Positions 7,191-13,997 of a stretch of 13,997 nucleotides of DNA are shown piece after piece. The notes below the pieces were generated by a model. It was not told the origin of the DNA, did not search any database, and saw only the letters and a program-made list of their open reading frames with translations. The position numbers were made by a program, and so were the translations under genes. Numbering within the stretch: the first letter of the stretch is position 1; the number at the start of each line of letters is the position of its first letter. Origin of the DNA: a bacterium (GTDB lineage Bacteria > JACRDZ01 > JAJRWM01); contig JAJRWM010000246.1 of NCBI GenBank assembly GCA_024276815.1, positions 1 through 13,997 on the forward strand, given 5' to 3'.

Positions 7191-8162
7191 ATGTATTTTC
7201 CCATCTACCGTCCCCGCCGACTTAGGCAAAACGAGAAGCTTCGTTCCCTGGTCAGAGAAACCCAGCTCTCGGTGAACGATCTGATTTACCCGATGTTTGT
7301 TGTTCCCGGTTCCGGAGTGACACAGGAAATCAGTTCCATGCCGGGTGTTTTCCATTACAGCGTGGATACTTTAACTGAACAGGTTAAAGCGGTTCGCGAC
7401 GCCGGGATCCCGGCGATTATTCTCTTTGGTTTGCCGCCCGACAAGGATGAGGGCGCTTCCGGCGCCTTCAAAGCGGATGGTATTGTGCAAACAGCTCTTG
7501 AGTCCTTGAAAAAGAATGTGCCTGATATCATTTTAATAACCGATGTCTGCTTGTGTGAGTATATGAGCCACGGGCATTGCGGAATTATAGACGGTGAAGA
7601 AATATTGAATGATCCCACCCTGGAAATTCTGGCGAAAACCGCTGTCAGCCACGTTAAGGCTGGGGCGGATATCGTCGCGCCGTCCGACATGATGGACGGT
7701 CGGATCATGGCTATTCGCGAAGCTTTGGATGATAATGATTACTCCAACACACCTATCATTTCCTATGCCGCGAAATACAGTTCGGCTTTTTACGGGCCGT
7801 TTCGCGAGGCCGCTGACTCCGCGCCCCAGTTTGGCGACCGGCGGTCGTACCAGATGGATCCGGCTAATCGCCGGGAGGCCATCAGGGAGGTGTCACAGGA
7901 TATTTCCGAAGGGGCTGATATTGTAATGGTCAAGCCGGCCCTGACTTACATGGATATTATCGCGGACGTTAAGCGTGAATTTGACTTGCCGGTCGCGGCC
8001 TATAATGTCAGTGGAGAATATGCCATGGTTAAAGCCGCCGCCGCCAGGGGCTGGATTGACGGGAAGAAAGTGACTCTTGAGACTCTGCTCAGCATGAAGC
8101 GCGCCGGGGCTGATATCATCCTGACTTACCACGCTCTTGAAGTAGCTGAATGGCTCAAGTGA
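7191..8162 (+). CDS. hemB: Delta-aminolevulinic acid dehydratase (porphobilinogen synthase)
   Basis: A 323-residue cytoplasmic enzyme that condenses two 5-aminolevulinate molecules into porphobilinogen. The two active-site lysines are visible: K195 in [15 protein letters not shown] and the Schiff-base K248 in [10 protein letters not shown]. The metal-site motif [14 protein letters not shown] keeps all three cysteines (C120, C122, C130), so this is the zinc-type enzyme rather than the Asp-rich magnesium type. [17 protein letters not shown] is the usual substrate/allosteric segment. The start is well supported by AAGGAGAGG (7178-7186), the strongest ribosome binding site in the cluster. It follows the cytochrome by 21 bp and precedes hemL by 57 bp. 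Length and motifs are fully normal. Confidence 0.97.
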   Translation: MYFPIYRPRRLRQNEKLRSLVRETQLSVNDLIYPMFVVPGSGVTQEISSMPGVFHYSVDTLTEQVKAVRDAGIPAIILFGLPPDKDEGASGAFKADGIVQTALESLKKNVPDIILITDVCLCEYMSHGHCGIIDGEEILNDPTLEILAKTAVSHVKAGADIVAPSDMMDGRIMAIREALDDNDYSNTPIISYAAKYSSAFYGPFREAADSAPQFGDRRSYQMDPANRREAIREVSQDISEGADIVMVKPALTYMDIIADVKREFDLPVAAYNVSGEYAMVKAAAARGWIDGKKVTLETLLSMKRAGADIILTYHALEVAEWLK

Positions 8163-8219
8163 CGCAAATTAAATATCACAATGGTTAAATAACAAGACCA
8201 GTAAAATAGAGGAGAAATT

Positions 8220-9500
8220 ATGGGTGAAAAATCAAGCTTGATGTTTGAGCGGGCAAAAAAATATATTCCCGGGGGCGTCAACAGTCCGGTGCGGGCCTTT
8301 GGTTCGGTTGGCGGTACGCCGCCCTTCATCAAAAAAGCCCACGGCGCGTATATCACGGATGTTGACGGCGGGGAATATCTTGATTACGTGTGCTCCTGGG
8401 GCCCGATGATTCTGGGGCACGCGCCTCAAGCGGTTATTGAGGCTGTTAACCGGGTCGCCAATGACGGCACCAGCTTCGGGGCGCCGACTGAACTGGAAGT
8501 GGAATTAGCCGGGAAGGTTGTCGAGGTGGTGCCTTCTATTGAACTGGTCCGCATGGTCAGCTCCGGTACGGAAGCGACTATGAGCGCGATTCGTTTAGCC
8601 CGGGGCTATACCAAGCGGGATCGGATTATCAAGTTCAGCGGCTGTTATCATGGACATGTTGACAGCTTGCTGGTTCAGGCCGGCAGCGGTGTTATGACTT
8701 TCGGCATACCCGGAATCCCGGGGATTCCGGCCGAACTGGCCAAACTCACTGTTTCGCTGCCCTATAACAACCTGGAAAAGGTGAGCGAAGTCCTGGAAAA
8801 GGAAGGCGACAGTATCGCCGCTGTTATCCTGGAACCGGTGGCCGCGAACATGGGCGTTGTTTTACCGCGGGCAGATTTTTTAAAAGGCTTGCGTGAACTG
8901 ACCGCCAGGCATGGCGTCGTTCTTATTTTTGATGAGGTAATCAGTGGTTTCAGGGTCGCTCTGGGCGGCGCTCAGGAATATTACGGCGTCACGCCGGACC
9001 TGACCTGCATGGGCAAAATTATCGGCGGCGGGTTGCCGGTTGGGGCCTATGGCGGGAAAAAGGAAATCATGGAGTGTATCTCGCCGGTTGGCCCGGTGTA
9101 TCAGGCCGGCACTCTGTCGGGCAATCCTCTGGCGATGGCCGCCGGTCTCGCGACTATCAACGCCTTGCAGGCTTCCGGTTTGTATGACGATCTGGATAAA
9201 AAAGGCGCCTATCTGGAAAAAGGGCTGCAAGAGGCCGCCGCTAAAAGCGGGGTCACGGCTACTATTAACAGGATTGGCTCAATCATGACCGTCTTTTTCA
9301 CCGGGACCCCGGTCACGGACTATGAAAGCGCCAAAACATCCGATACCGGAAAATACGCGAAGTACTTTCACAACATGCTGGATAATGGCGTTAACCTCGC
9401 TCCCAGCCAGTTTGAAGCGTGTTTTGTTTCGGTCGCTCATAGCTATGATGATTTGGATAGGACAATCCGGGTTGCGGAAAAAGCCCTGGCTGGTCTATAA
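8220..9500 (+). CDS. hemL: Glutamate-1-semialdehyde 2,1-aminomutase
   Basis: A 426-residue PLP-dependent cytoplasmic enzyme that isomerises glutamate-1-semialdehyde to 5-aminolevulinate, directly after HemA. Signatures are the IPGGVNSPVRAF N-terminus, SSGTEATMSAIRLARG (phosphate binding), the YHGH motif (143-146), DEVISGFR with D238 contacting the PLP ring, and the Schiff-base lysine K266 in CMGKIIGGGLPVGAYGG. AGSGV and GTLSGNPLAMAAG are also intact. The short run GIPGIPGIP (162-170) is a small expansion of a variable loop. AGAGGAGA (8208-8214) precedes the ATG. HemA and HemL act in sequence but their genes sit at opposite ends of the cluster, with the other pathway genes and the cytochrome between them. 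Confidence 0.97.
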   Translation: MGEKSSLMFERAKKYIPGGVNSPVRAFGSVGGTPPFIKKAHGAYITDVDGGEYLDYVCSWGPMILGHAPQAVIEAVNRVANDGTSFGAPTELEVELAGKVVEVVPSIELVRMVSSGTEATMSAIRLARGYTKRDRIIKFSGCYHGHVDSLLVQAGSGVMTFGIPGIPGIPAELAKLTVSLPYNNLEKVSEVLEKEGDSIAAVILEPVAANMGVVLPRADFLKGLRELTARHGVVLIFDEVISGFRVALGGAQEYYGVTPDLTCMGKIIGGGLPVGAYGGKKEIMECISPVGPVYQAGTLSGNPLAMAAGLATINALQASGLYDDLDKKGAYLEKGLQEAAAKSGVTATINRIGSIMTVFFTGTPVTDYESAKTSDTGKYAKYFHNMLDNGVNLAPSQFEACFVSVAHSYDDLDRTIRVAEKALAGL

Positions 9501-9815
9501 TATATATCCATTGGGGAAAGGGAGGTATAAAACATGAGAAGAACATTTAAATATTCTGTTATTCTGGGAATCTCGCTGATATCGCTGACCTTTTTTGCCG
9601 GTTGCGGCAAGGAAAACTCATCAGTCAGCCAGGAAGTAACGGCCGATATGAATTATGAGGCCCAAACCGCCAAGGTTTATCAACAAAGGATCCAGCAGTA
9701 CGAACAGGTGCTCAAAGCCGATCCCAAGAACCTTCAGGCTTTGATCGGGCTGGGAAATGATTATTATGACCTGGACCAGAACCAGAAAGCCGTGGAATAT
9801 TATACCCGGGCCCTG

Positions 9816-9818
9816 TAA
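9816..9818 (+). other. In-frame nonsense codon (TAA) in the TPR lipoprotein gene
   Basis: The codon after CTG is TAA, then ATC GAC CCC AAT AAC in the same frame, giving RAL-stop-IDPNN. The position corresponds to the Glu of the standard TPR ending ALEIDPNN. The frame downstream continues for 101 codons with clean TPR sequence before the TAG at 10122, so there is no frameshift. Confidence 0.9.
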
Positions 9819-10076
9819 ATCGACCCCAATAACCCCGATGTGCGCACCGATCTGGGAACAAGTTATAAGCGTTTGGGACAACTGGATAAGGCCATCGAAC
9901 AGTTTGACAAGAGTCTGGAAATCGCTCCCGACCACGCGACCACCTATTTCAACCGGGGCGTTGTTTTATATCTTAAAGGCGAGAGCGACCAGGCTGTCAA
10001 AAGCTGGGAAAAATATCTGGAACTTGAACCCGATGGCCGGCTGAGCATGGTCGCGCGAGATCATATCGAACGCAGT

Positions 10077-10117
10077 AAAGCCGCCGCGAAACAACCGAAA
10101 CAACCGAAAGCCGCCGC
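10077..10117 (+). repeat. Short direct repeats in the lipoprotein tail
   Basis: AAAGCCGCCGC occurs at 10077-10087 and again at 10107-10117. Between them GAAACAACC is repeated in tandem (10088-10096 and 10097-10105). They encode the low-complexity K/P/A/Q-rich C-terminus and are likely a slippage-prone tail. Confidence 0.6.
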
Positions 10118-10170
10118 TCAGTAGGCTGCGCCTGTCAGTCCAGGGCCGGCGGGGGCGGAGAGTTGGCGTG

Positions 10171-10265
10171 TTTGTTATTGCGAGCGTAAGCGGGACGCGC
10201 GGCTCTCCTGCCATAAAAGAGCAGGCCCGCGTCAGCTTTGCGCGCTCTTTGCTCGCGACGACAAA
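10171..10265. repeat. Imperfect ~95-bp palindrome, REP/MITE-like element
   Basis: The segment begins TTTGTTATTGCGAGCG and ends GCTCGCGACGACAAA, which are near reverse complements. Inner arms also pair: GACGCG (10194-10199) with CGCGTC (10228-10233), and CCTGC (10207-10211) with GCAGG (10221-10225) around an A-rich loop. The outer ends resemble the GTCATTGCGAGCG-type repeats scattered in many bacterial genomes (recognised from general knowledge, not searched). It fills half of the 194-bp gap between the TPR lipoprotein and the ligase genes and could also act as a transcription-end or mRNA-stabilising hairpin. The rest of that gap (10125-10170 and 10266-10318) shows nothing firm beyond a weak TAAAAT near 10294. 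Confidence 0.7.
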
Positions 10266-10318
10266 TTCTGGTTAATCAACGACCAATCTCCCTTAAAATT
10301 TAATCAGGGCGCGATCTT

Positions 10319-12550
10319 ATGGAAATAACATCAGAACGGTTCAGCCGGTGGCTATTCCTGGCCATGCTGGCGGGGATGAGCCTTTTCTTTACCGTACATG
10401 TCGATGCCGGTTATTTATCGCTGAAAAGAATTGTCGTCAACGTCTGCCTGCTCGCTCTGCTGGCGATTTGGGGCCGGGATGCTTTAAAAAAAGAAACGGT
10501 CGAGATCAGGTTCTCTCCGCTGATTAAGCCGTTGGTGGCTTTGGTTGTCGCCGGAGCGATCTCTTTGATGGGAGCGTTTAACCCCTATGAGGGGCTGGCG
10601 TTATGGCTGCAATGGCTGGACGCTTTGTTGCTGGTGTTTCTGGTCGCCAACCTGTTTGATAAAAAGATTATCCCGCCAGCGGTCAATCTGTTGCTGGGCG
10701 TGGGGCTGGTGGTCGCTTTGTATGGTCTCGCCCAGGAGTTTGGCCTGGACTGGGTCAGGCATATCGCCCCCCATACCCCGTTTTCCACCCTGGGCAATGT
10801 TAACTGGGCGGCGCAGTTTTTGGTTGTTCTCTGTCCTCTGGCTCTTGTTACATTAATAAGCGAGAGCGATTTTGGGAAAAGATTGTTTGCCGGAATTTCC
10901 CTGGCGCTGATGCTGATCCATCTTTTTCTGACCCATTCCCGGGGCGGCTGGCTGGCGGTAGTTATCAGTTTCCTTTTTATCCTCTACAATTTGTTTTTTG
11001 CTAACCCAGAGCGGAAACTTCTTACGGACGGGGTTCGCAATAAAATTATCTTGATCGCCCTGCTCCTGGTTATTGGTTTTGTTTCCCTGTTAATCCTGAA
11101 GCCGGGAATTTTACGTAGCGGCAACAATACCCGTCTGCAAATCTGGCGGTCCGGTATCAGGATCTGGTTCGACAATCCGGTTAAAGGTGTGGGGCCGGGG
11201 AACTTCAAGCTGGTCTACCCAAAATATCGCTTGAGCGGCGAGCGGGCGATTACTTCCAAAAATATTCAGGTGGACCAGGCCCATAATGAGTTTTTGCAGT
11301 TCCTGACCGATACCGGTTTTCTTGGTTTTCTGGCTTTTATTTATTTTATTTACGCTTTGTTTCAGCTGTCCCGGACCGCTCTGTCACAGCCTGATAATCC
11401 TGGCTATCTCCTGAACCTGGGGTTGGTTGGCGCTCTGCTTGGGGTTCTTGTTCATTCGCTGTTCAGCTTCCCTCTGCAAAACCCGGCGTCCTTGACGGGC
11501 TTTATCACGGTGGCGGCTTTGCTGACCAAATCTTCCGGACAGGAACCCGGCTTCGTTGTTGGCAACCGCTATTTATTCGGCTGTTTTTTTAAGATAGGCT
11601 TGTATTCACTTTGTATTTTCAGCCTTTTTTTCCAGTTGAAAAGCGTGGTCGGCGATTATTGGTTTACCAGGGGGCAAATTGAGTCCAAAACGGGGAGAAT
11701 CGGGGCCAGTATAACAAGTTTACAAAAATCGGTGGCGAATTATCCTTTTAATTTTCGTCCCTGGTTCCTGCTAGGTTACGTTCAGAGTAAAGCCGGAAAT
11801 TACCAGGAAGCCGCCGGTTCTTACGAATACGGTCACTCTCTTAACCCCAACTTTTACCTGACGCGTTACCAGTTGGGTAATATCTATACCAGGTTGAAGC
11901 GGTTCCAGGAAGCGATCATGGAGTATGACTATTCGCTGTCCTTGGTGCCGGAGCAGCCTCTGGTAATGGAGGCGAGAAGCAAAGCCCTGGTGTTACAAAA
12001 AACGCCGCTTGACGATAAAACTGAAATTCCGGATTTGACGCGGGATTTGACCTCAAAGGTCGCGCCGCCTTCGCAAGAAATCCAGGACAAGGTAGAGAAG
12101 GCCAGGGAATATGAGAAAAACGGCGAGTGGGAAAAAGCGATTGTTGAATATAAAGCTGTGTACAGCCTTGACCCCGGGCTGATAATGACCAAGTTCAGCT
12201 TGGGTATGGTCTATCTTAAGCTGGAGCGGCTTGACGAGGCGCTCTTCAACTTTAATCTGGTTGCCCGGACAACGGAACTGCCTCCCGCGCCTCGTTCGGA
12301 CGCCTATAACCAGGTGGGCTATGTCTATTTCCTGAAAAAGGATTTTGTCAAAGCCGAGAATAACTTTTTTCAGGCCTTGAAGCTGGCGCCCCAAAACATG
12401 CGCGCGTTTCAATACCTTGGCAATCTGTATTACGCGCAAGGAAGAAAAAAGAAAGCTCTGACAGCCTGGAAACAGGCGCTGACTCTCAGCCCGGGCAATC
12501 AACTGCTAATCAACAACGTTAAGCTGTTAGAGGAACAACTGGCACAATGA
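10319..12550 (+). CDS. Wzy_C/O-antigen ligase-family membrane protein with C-terminal TPR domain
   Basis: A 743-residue protein. Residues 1-440 form about 11-12 membrane helices; residues 470-740 are soluble TPRs. The Wzy_C core (O-antigen ligase WaaL, polymerase Wzy and oligosaccharyltransferase PglL superfamily) shows THSRGGW (205-211), NTRLQIWRSGIR (270-281), a GVGPGNFK loop and AHNEFLQ (321-327), ending in DTG where relatives often have E-x-G. HSLFSFPLQNPAS (379-391) lies near the end of the membrane part. Two TPRs (about 475-545) are separated by a linker from three more (about 595-730). Such proteins use undecaprenyl-linked glycans; whether this one polymerises, ligates to lipid A or glycosylates protein cannot be told from sequence. 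AGGG (10306-10309) precedes the ATG. It overlaps the next, paralogous gene by 4 bases, so the pair is one unit. Confidence 0.85.
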   Translation: MEITSERFSRWLFLAMLAGMSLFFTVHVDAGYLSLKRIVVNVCLLALLAIWGRDALKKETVEIRFSPLIKPLVALVVAGAISLMGAFNPYEGLALWLQWLDALLLVFLVANLFDKKIIPPAVNLLLGVGLVVALYGLAQEFGLDWVRHIAPHTPFSTLGNVNWAAQFLVVLCPLALVTLISESDFGKRLFAGISLALMLIHLFLTHSRGGWLAVVISFLFILYNLFFANPERKLLTDGVRNKIILIALLLVIGFVSLLILKPGILRSGNNTRLQIWRSGIRIWFDNPVKGVGPGNFKLVYPKYRLSGERAITSKNIQVDQAHNEFLQFLTDTGFLGFLAFIYFIYALFQLSRTALSQPDNPGYLLNLGLVGALLGVLVHSLFSFPLQNPASLTGFITVAALLTKSSGQEPGFVVGNRYLFGCFFKIGLYSLCIFSLFFQLKSVVGDYWFTRGQIESKTGRIGASITSLQKSVANYPFNFRPWFLLGYVQSKAGNYQEAAGSYEYGHSLNPNFYLTRYQLGNIYTRLKRFQEAIMEYDYSLSLVPEQPLVMEARSKALVLQKTPLDDKTEIPDLTRDLTSKVAPPSQEIQDKVEKAREYEKNGEWEKAIVEYKAVYSLDPGLIMTKFSLGMVYLKLERLDEALFNFNLVARTTELPPAPRSDAYNQVGYVYFLKKDFVKAENNFFQALKLAPQNMRAFQYLGNLYYAQGRKKKALTAWKQALTLSPGNQLLINNVKLLEEQLAQ
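12026..12061. repeat. Adjacent small inverted repeats inside the TPR linker coding region
   Basis: ATTCCGG ATTTGA CGCGGGAT (12026-12046) can fold on itself with a G-T pair, and GACCT CAA AGGTC (12049-12061) is a perfect short hairpin. They encode the linker between the two TPR blocks, including IPDLTRDLT. The first resembles dispersed ATTCCGGATTTGAT-type palindromes, so an element may have been absorbed into the gene. Confidence 0.35.
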
Positions 12551-13997
12551 ACGGTGGCGCGCGAACCTCTGAAAAAAACAACCTGGCCCTGTTTTTTGCC
12601 CTGGCCTGGTATGCTCTTTTACTCACTCCCCTGATCGTGGATTTTAAAAGCAGTGATATCTATTTTCTCGCAAAATCAGTTTACATCAAGCTTTTGGTCA
12701 GCGTTCTGGTTGTTATCTGGGCGCTCAAAGTAAACCAGAGGGGCGAACTGCTTTTAGAGCGAAGCCCGGCGACTATTTTGCTTGGCCTGTTTTTGCTGTT
12801 GCATTGGCTAAGCTGGCTTTACGCTGCTAATCTGCATGAGGCGGCCGGTTTCACGGCAAACGTTTTTTATTTTGTCTTGCTCTATCTGGTCATTGTTAAT
12901 AATTTCACGGATTTAGACCGGTTTAAAACATCTCTGTTTGTCGTTTTCGGGGTGGGCGTGTTAGTCGCCGGTTATGGCGTTTTGCAGTCCCGGGGGTTGG
13001 ATATCGTGGTTCTGGAAGCCGGCGCCGAGCCGGTCTCGACGCTGGGGAATGTTAATTTCAGCGCCCAGTACCTGATTATGCTCTCTCCAATGCTGTTAAC
13101 CTTTATCATCTGGGACCAAAGCCGACTGACCAAAGTGGTTTGCGCTCTGGCCTGGCTCCTGGTCAATATTCATATTCTGCTGACCTTCAGCCGGGGCGGC
13201 TGGGTGGGGCTTTTCTTTTCCTTGTTATTTCTGGGCATTCTCACCTTATATTTGAAAAGAGACGCCTGGGGGCTTAACAGGGCTAAAGTCCTAACCGGTT
13301 TGTTGGTTTTACTAATCCTGGCGGGCGGTTTTTTGGCCACGGATTTCGGCCGGCGGGAAATTATTCCCCAGGTGAAAAGTATCGTTAATCCCGCTCATGG
13401 AGCGAATCAGGGGCGTCTGCTCATCTGGCGGAGCGCCATCAGGATGATCAAGGATCATCTGGTGGGGGGAGTTGGCGCCGGTAATTTCAAAATAATTTAT
13501 CCTCTTTACCGGGACCAGAGAGAATGGAGTCTTTCCGGTAGAAACAGCCGGCTGGAGCGTGCTCATAACGACTATTTACAAATCGCCGCGGAACTGGGGT
13601 TGCCGGGGCTGGGTGTTTTTCTGGGGTTGCTTGGTTTTGTTTATTATCTAGGATTGAAAGTTGTTTTTCGGGGCCGAACAGAACAGGCGAAGATTTTAGC
13701 GCTGGCCTGTCTGAGCGGGTTGACCGCTATGCTGGGACACGCGTTTTTCAGCTTTCCTCTAAGGAATCCCGCTTCCTCCTTGACTTTCTATCTTTTAATC
13801 AGTTTTATCGTCGCGCTTGGCGGGCTATCCTTGCCGGCCAAGCTGAAAAAATGGCGCTATGATTTAAGCTTTCCGGCCAGCCATTATTACTATTCGCTGG
13901 CTGCCCAGGCGGTTTTGCTGCTGGTTTTAATAGTGGTGGGTTTTAAAGCGATTTTTTTACCTTATTTCGCGGACCGGGTTTATCAAGCCGGCCGGAT
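12547..13997 (+). CDS. Second Wzy_C/O-antigen ligase-family protein, 3' end outside the window
   Basis: The ATG at 12547 overlaps the TGA of the preceding gene (ATGA), and the frame stays open for 483 codons to the window edge. About 11-12 hydrophobic helices are present. The Wzy_C signatures are TFSRGGW (213-219), GRLLIWRSAIR (289-299), VGGVGAGNFKIIYP (306-319), AHNDYLQIAAELG (339-351) with the usual Glu, and HAFFSFPLRNPASS (398-411). These match the preceding protein motif for motif, including a shared STLGNVN segment (164-170 here). The two are clear but diverged paralogues, a tandem duplication or old pair. The upstream paralogue continues into TPRs at the corresponding point, so a TPR tail beyond the window is likely but unseen. 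Translational coupling suggests the two products work together or on related glycan acceptors. Exact reaction is unknown. Confidence 0.85.
   Translation, partial: MNGGARTSEKNNLALFFALAWYALLLTPLIVDFKSSDIYFLAKSVYIKLLVSVLVVIWALKVNQRGELLLERSPATILLGLFLLLHWLSWLYAANLHEAAGFTANVFYFVLLYLVIVNNFTDLDRFKTSLFVVFGVGVLVAGYGVLQSRGLDIVVLEAGAEPVSTLGNVNFSAQYLIMLSPMLLTFIIWDQSRLTKVVCALAWLLVNIHILLTFSRGGWVGLFFSLLFLGILTLYLKRDAWGLNRAKVLTGLLVLLILAGGFLATDFGRREIIPQVKSIVNPAHGANQGRLLIWRSAIRMIKDHLVGGVGAGNFKIIYPLYRDQREWSLSGRNSRLERAHNDYLQIAAELGLPGLGVFLGLLGFVYYLGLKVVFRGRTEQAKILALACLSGLTAMLGHAFFSFPLRNPASSLTFYLLISFIVALGGLSLPAKLKKWRYDLSFPASHYYYSLAAQAVLLLVLIVVGFKAIFLPYFADRVYQAGR

Larger units (their letters stand above)
9534..10124 (+). 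pseudogene. TPR lipoprotein broken by one in-frame TAA
   Basis: The frame encodes 196 codons with one internal stop at 9816-9818. The N-terminus is a lipoprotein signal: basic start, hydrophobic core and a lipobox-like FAGC with C24 as the expected lipidated residue (Phe at -3 is less usual). Three tetratricopeptide repeats follow, two of them downstream of or spanning the stop, with conserved spacing of exactly 34 residues. The stop stands where the repeat has Glu (compare SLEIAP and YLELEP), so one G-to-T change from GAA explains it. The C-terminal tail is Lys/Pro/Ala/Gln-rich. AGGGAGG (9519-9525) is a strong ribosome binding site. The product as written is a 94-residue fragment with one TPR. 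A GTG at 9840 could restart translation, without a signal peptide. Function is unknown; TPR lipoproteins usually scaffold envelope complexes. A sequencing error is a real alternative. Confidence 0.85.

Noticed and set aside
9472-9501. Promoter for the TPR lipoprotein at the end of hemL (TTGCGG, 18 bp, TATAAT)
   Set aside because: The -10 is good, but the -35 matches at only three positions and overlaps coding sequence; AT-rich gene ends often give such matches.
9816-9818. Programmed recoding of the TAA stop in the lipoprotein gene
   Set aside because: Known recoding uses UGA (selenocysteine) or UAG (pyrrolysine), and TAA ends several intact genes here (ccsA, hemC, cobA-hemD, hemL).
9840-10124. 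Separate small TPR gene starting at GTG 9840
   Set aside because: It is in frame with the upstream fragment and continues its TPR register exactly; there is no clear ribosome binding site for it as an independent gene.
1-13997. CRISPR arrays, tRNA or rRNA genes, insertion sequences
   Set aside because: No regularly spaced repeats, cloverleaf-like segments or transposase-like proteins were seen on either strand.

Overview
The window reads as a chromosomal segment of a bacterium that makes c-type cytochromes and probably lives anaerobically. By eye the GC content is about 50%. All recognised genes lie on the + strand. A CcsA-type cytochrome c assembly gene ahead of hemA, a CobA-HemD fusion, the C5 route to 5-aminolevulinate, a periplasmic multihaem cytochrome and Wzy_C/O-antigen-ligase-type membrane proteins together recall Desulfobacterota (Geobacter/Desulfuromonas-like bacteria). 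Some anaerobic Firmicutes share parts of this layout. The taxon is inference, not something the sequence states.

Layout. Bases 1-251 hold no convincing gene. A promoter-like element (214-242) sits almost on top of the start of a small SemiSWEET-type transporter gene (252-515). A second promoter-like element with a perfect extended -10 (584-592) precedes a tightly packed cluster: ccsA-like (666-1490), hemA (1530-2810), hemC (2820-3785), cobA-hemD fusion (3788-5290), an NHL-propeller decahaem cytochrome (5346-7169), hemB (7191-8162), hemL (8220-9500) and a TPR lipoprotein (9534-10124). The lipoprotein gene is interrupted by one in-frame TAA. Gaps between these genes are 2-57 bp, so one long operon is likely. 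A 194-bp spacer follows, with a ~95-bp imperfect palindrome (10171-10265). Then come two tandem, overlapping Wzy_C/O-antigen-ligase-like genes: one complete with a C-terminal TPR region (10319-12550) and one that runs off the window end (12547-13997).

How it works together. HemA and HemL convert glutamyl-tRNA to 5-aminolevulinate. HemB, HemC and the HemD domain carry this to uroporphyrinogen III. The CobA domain would methylate that to precorrin-2, the entry to sirohaem, cobalamin and the sirohaem-dependent haem route. No precorrin-2 dehydrogenase, ferrochelatase, HemE or later haem enzyme is in the window. The operon also contains a haem consumer (the decahaem protein) and a haem-attachment protein (CcsA-like), so tetrapyrrole supply, cytochrome assembly and a cytochrome product appear linked. 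The last section concerns cell-surface glycan polymerisation or transfer.

Most notable points: the CobA domain departs from the SUMT consensus at several normally conserved active-site positions; a single nonsense codon breaks an otherwise perfectly in-register TPR lipoprotein; the cytochrome carries nine CXXCH motifs and one CX4CH; a palindromic repeat separates the two gene blocks.
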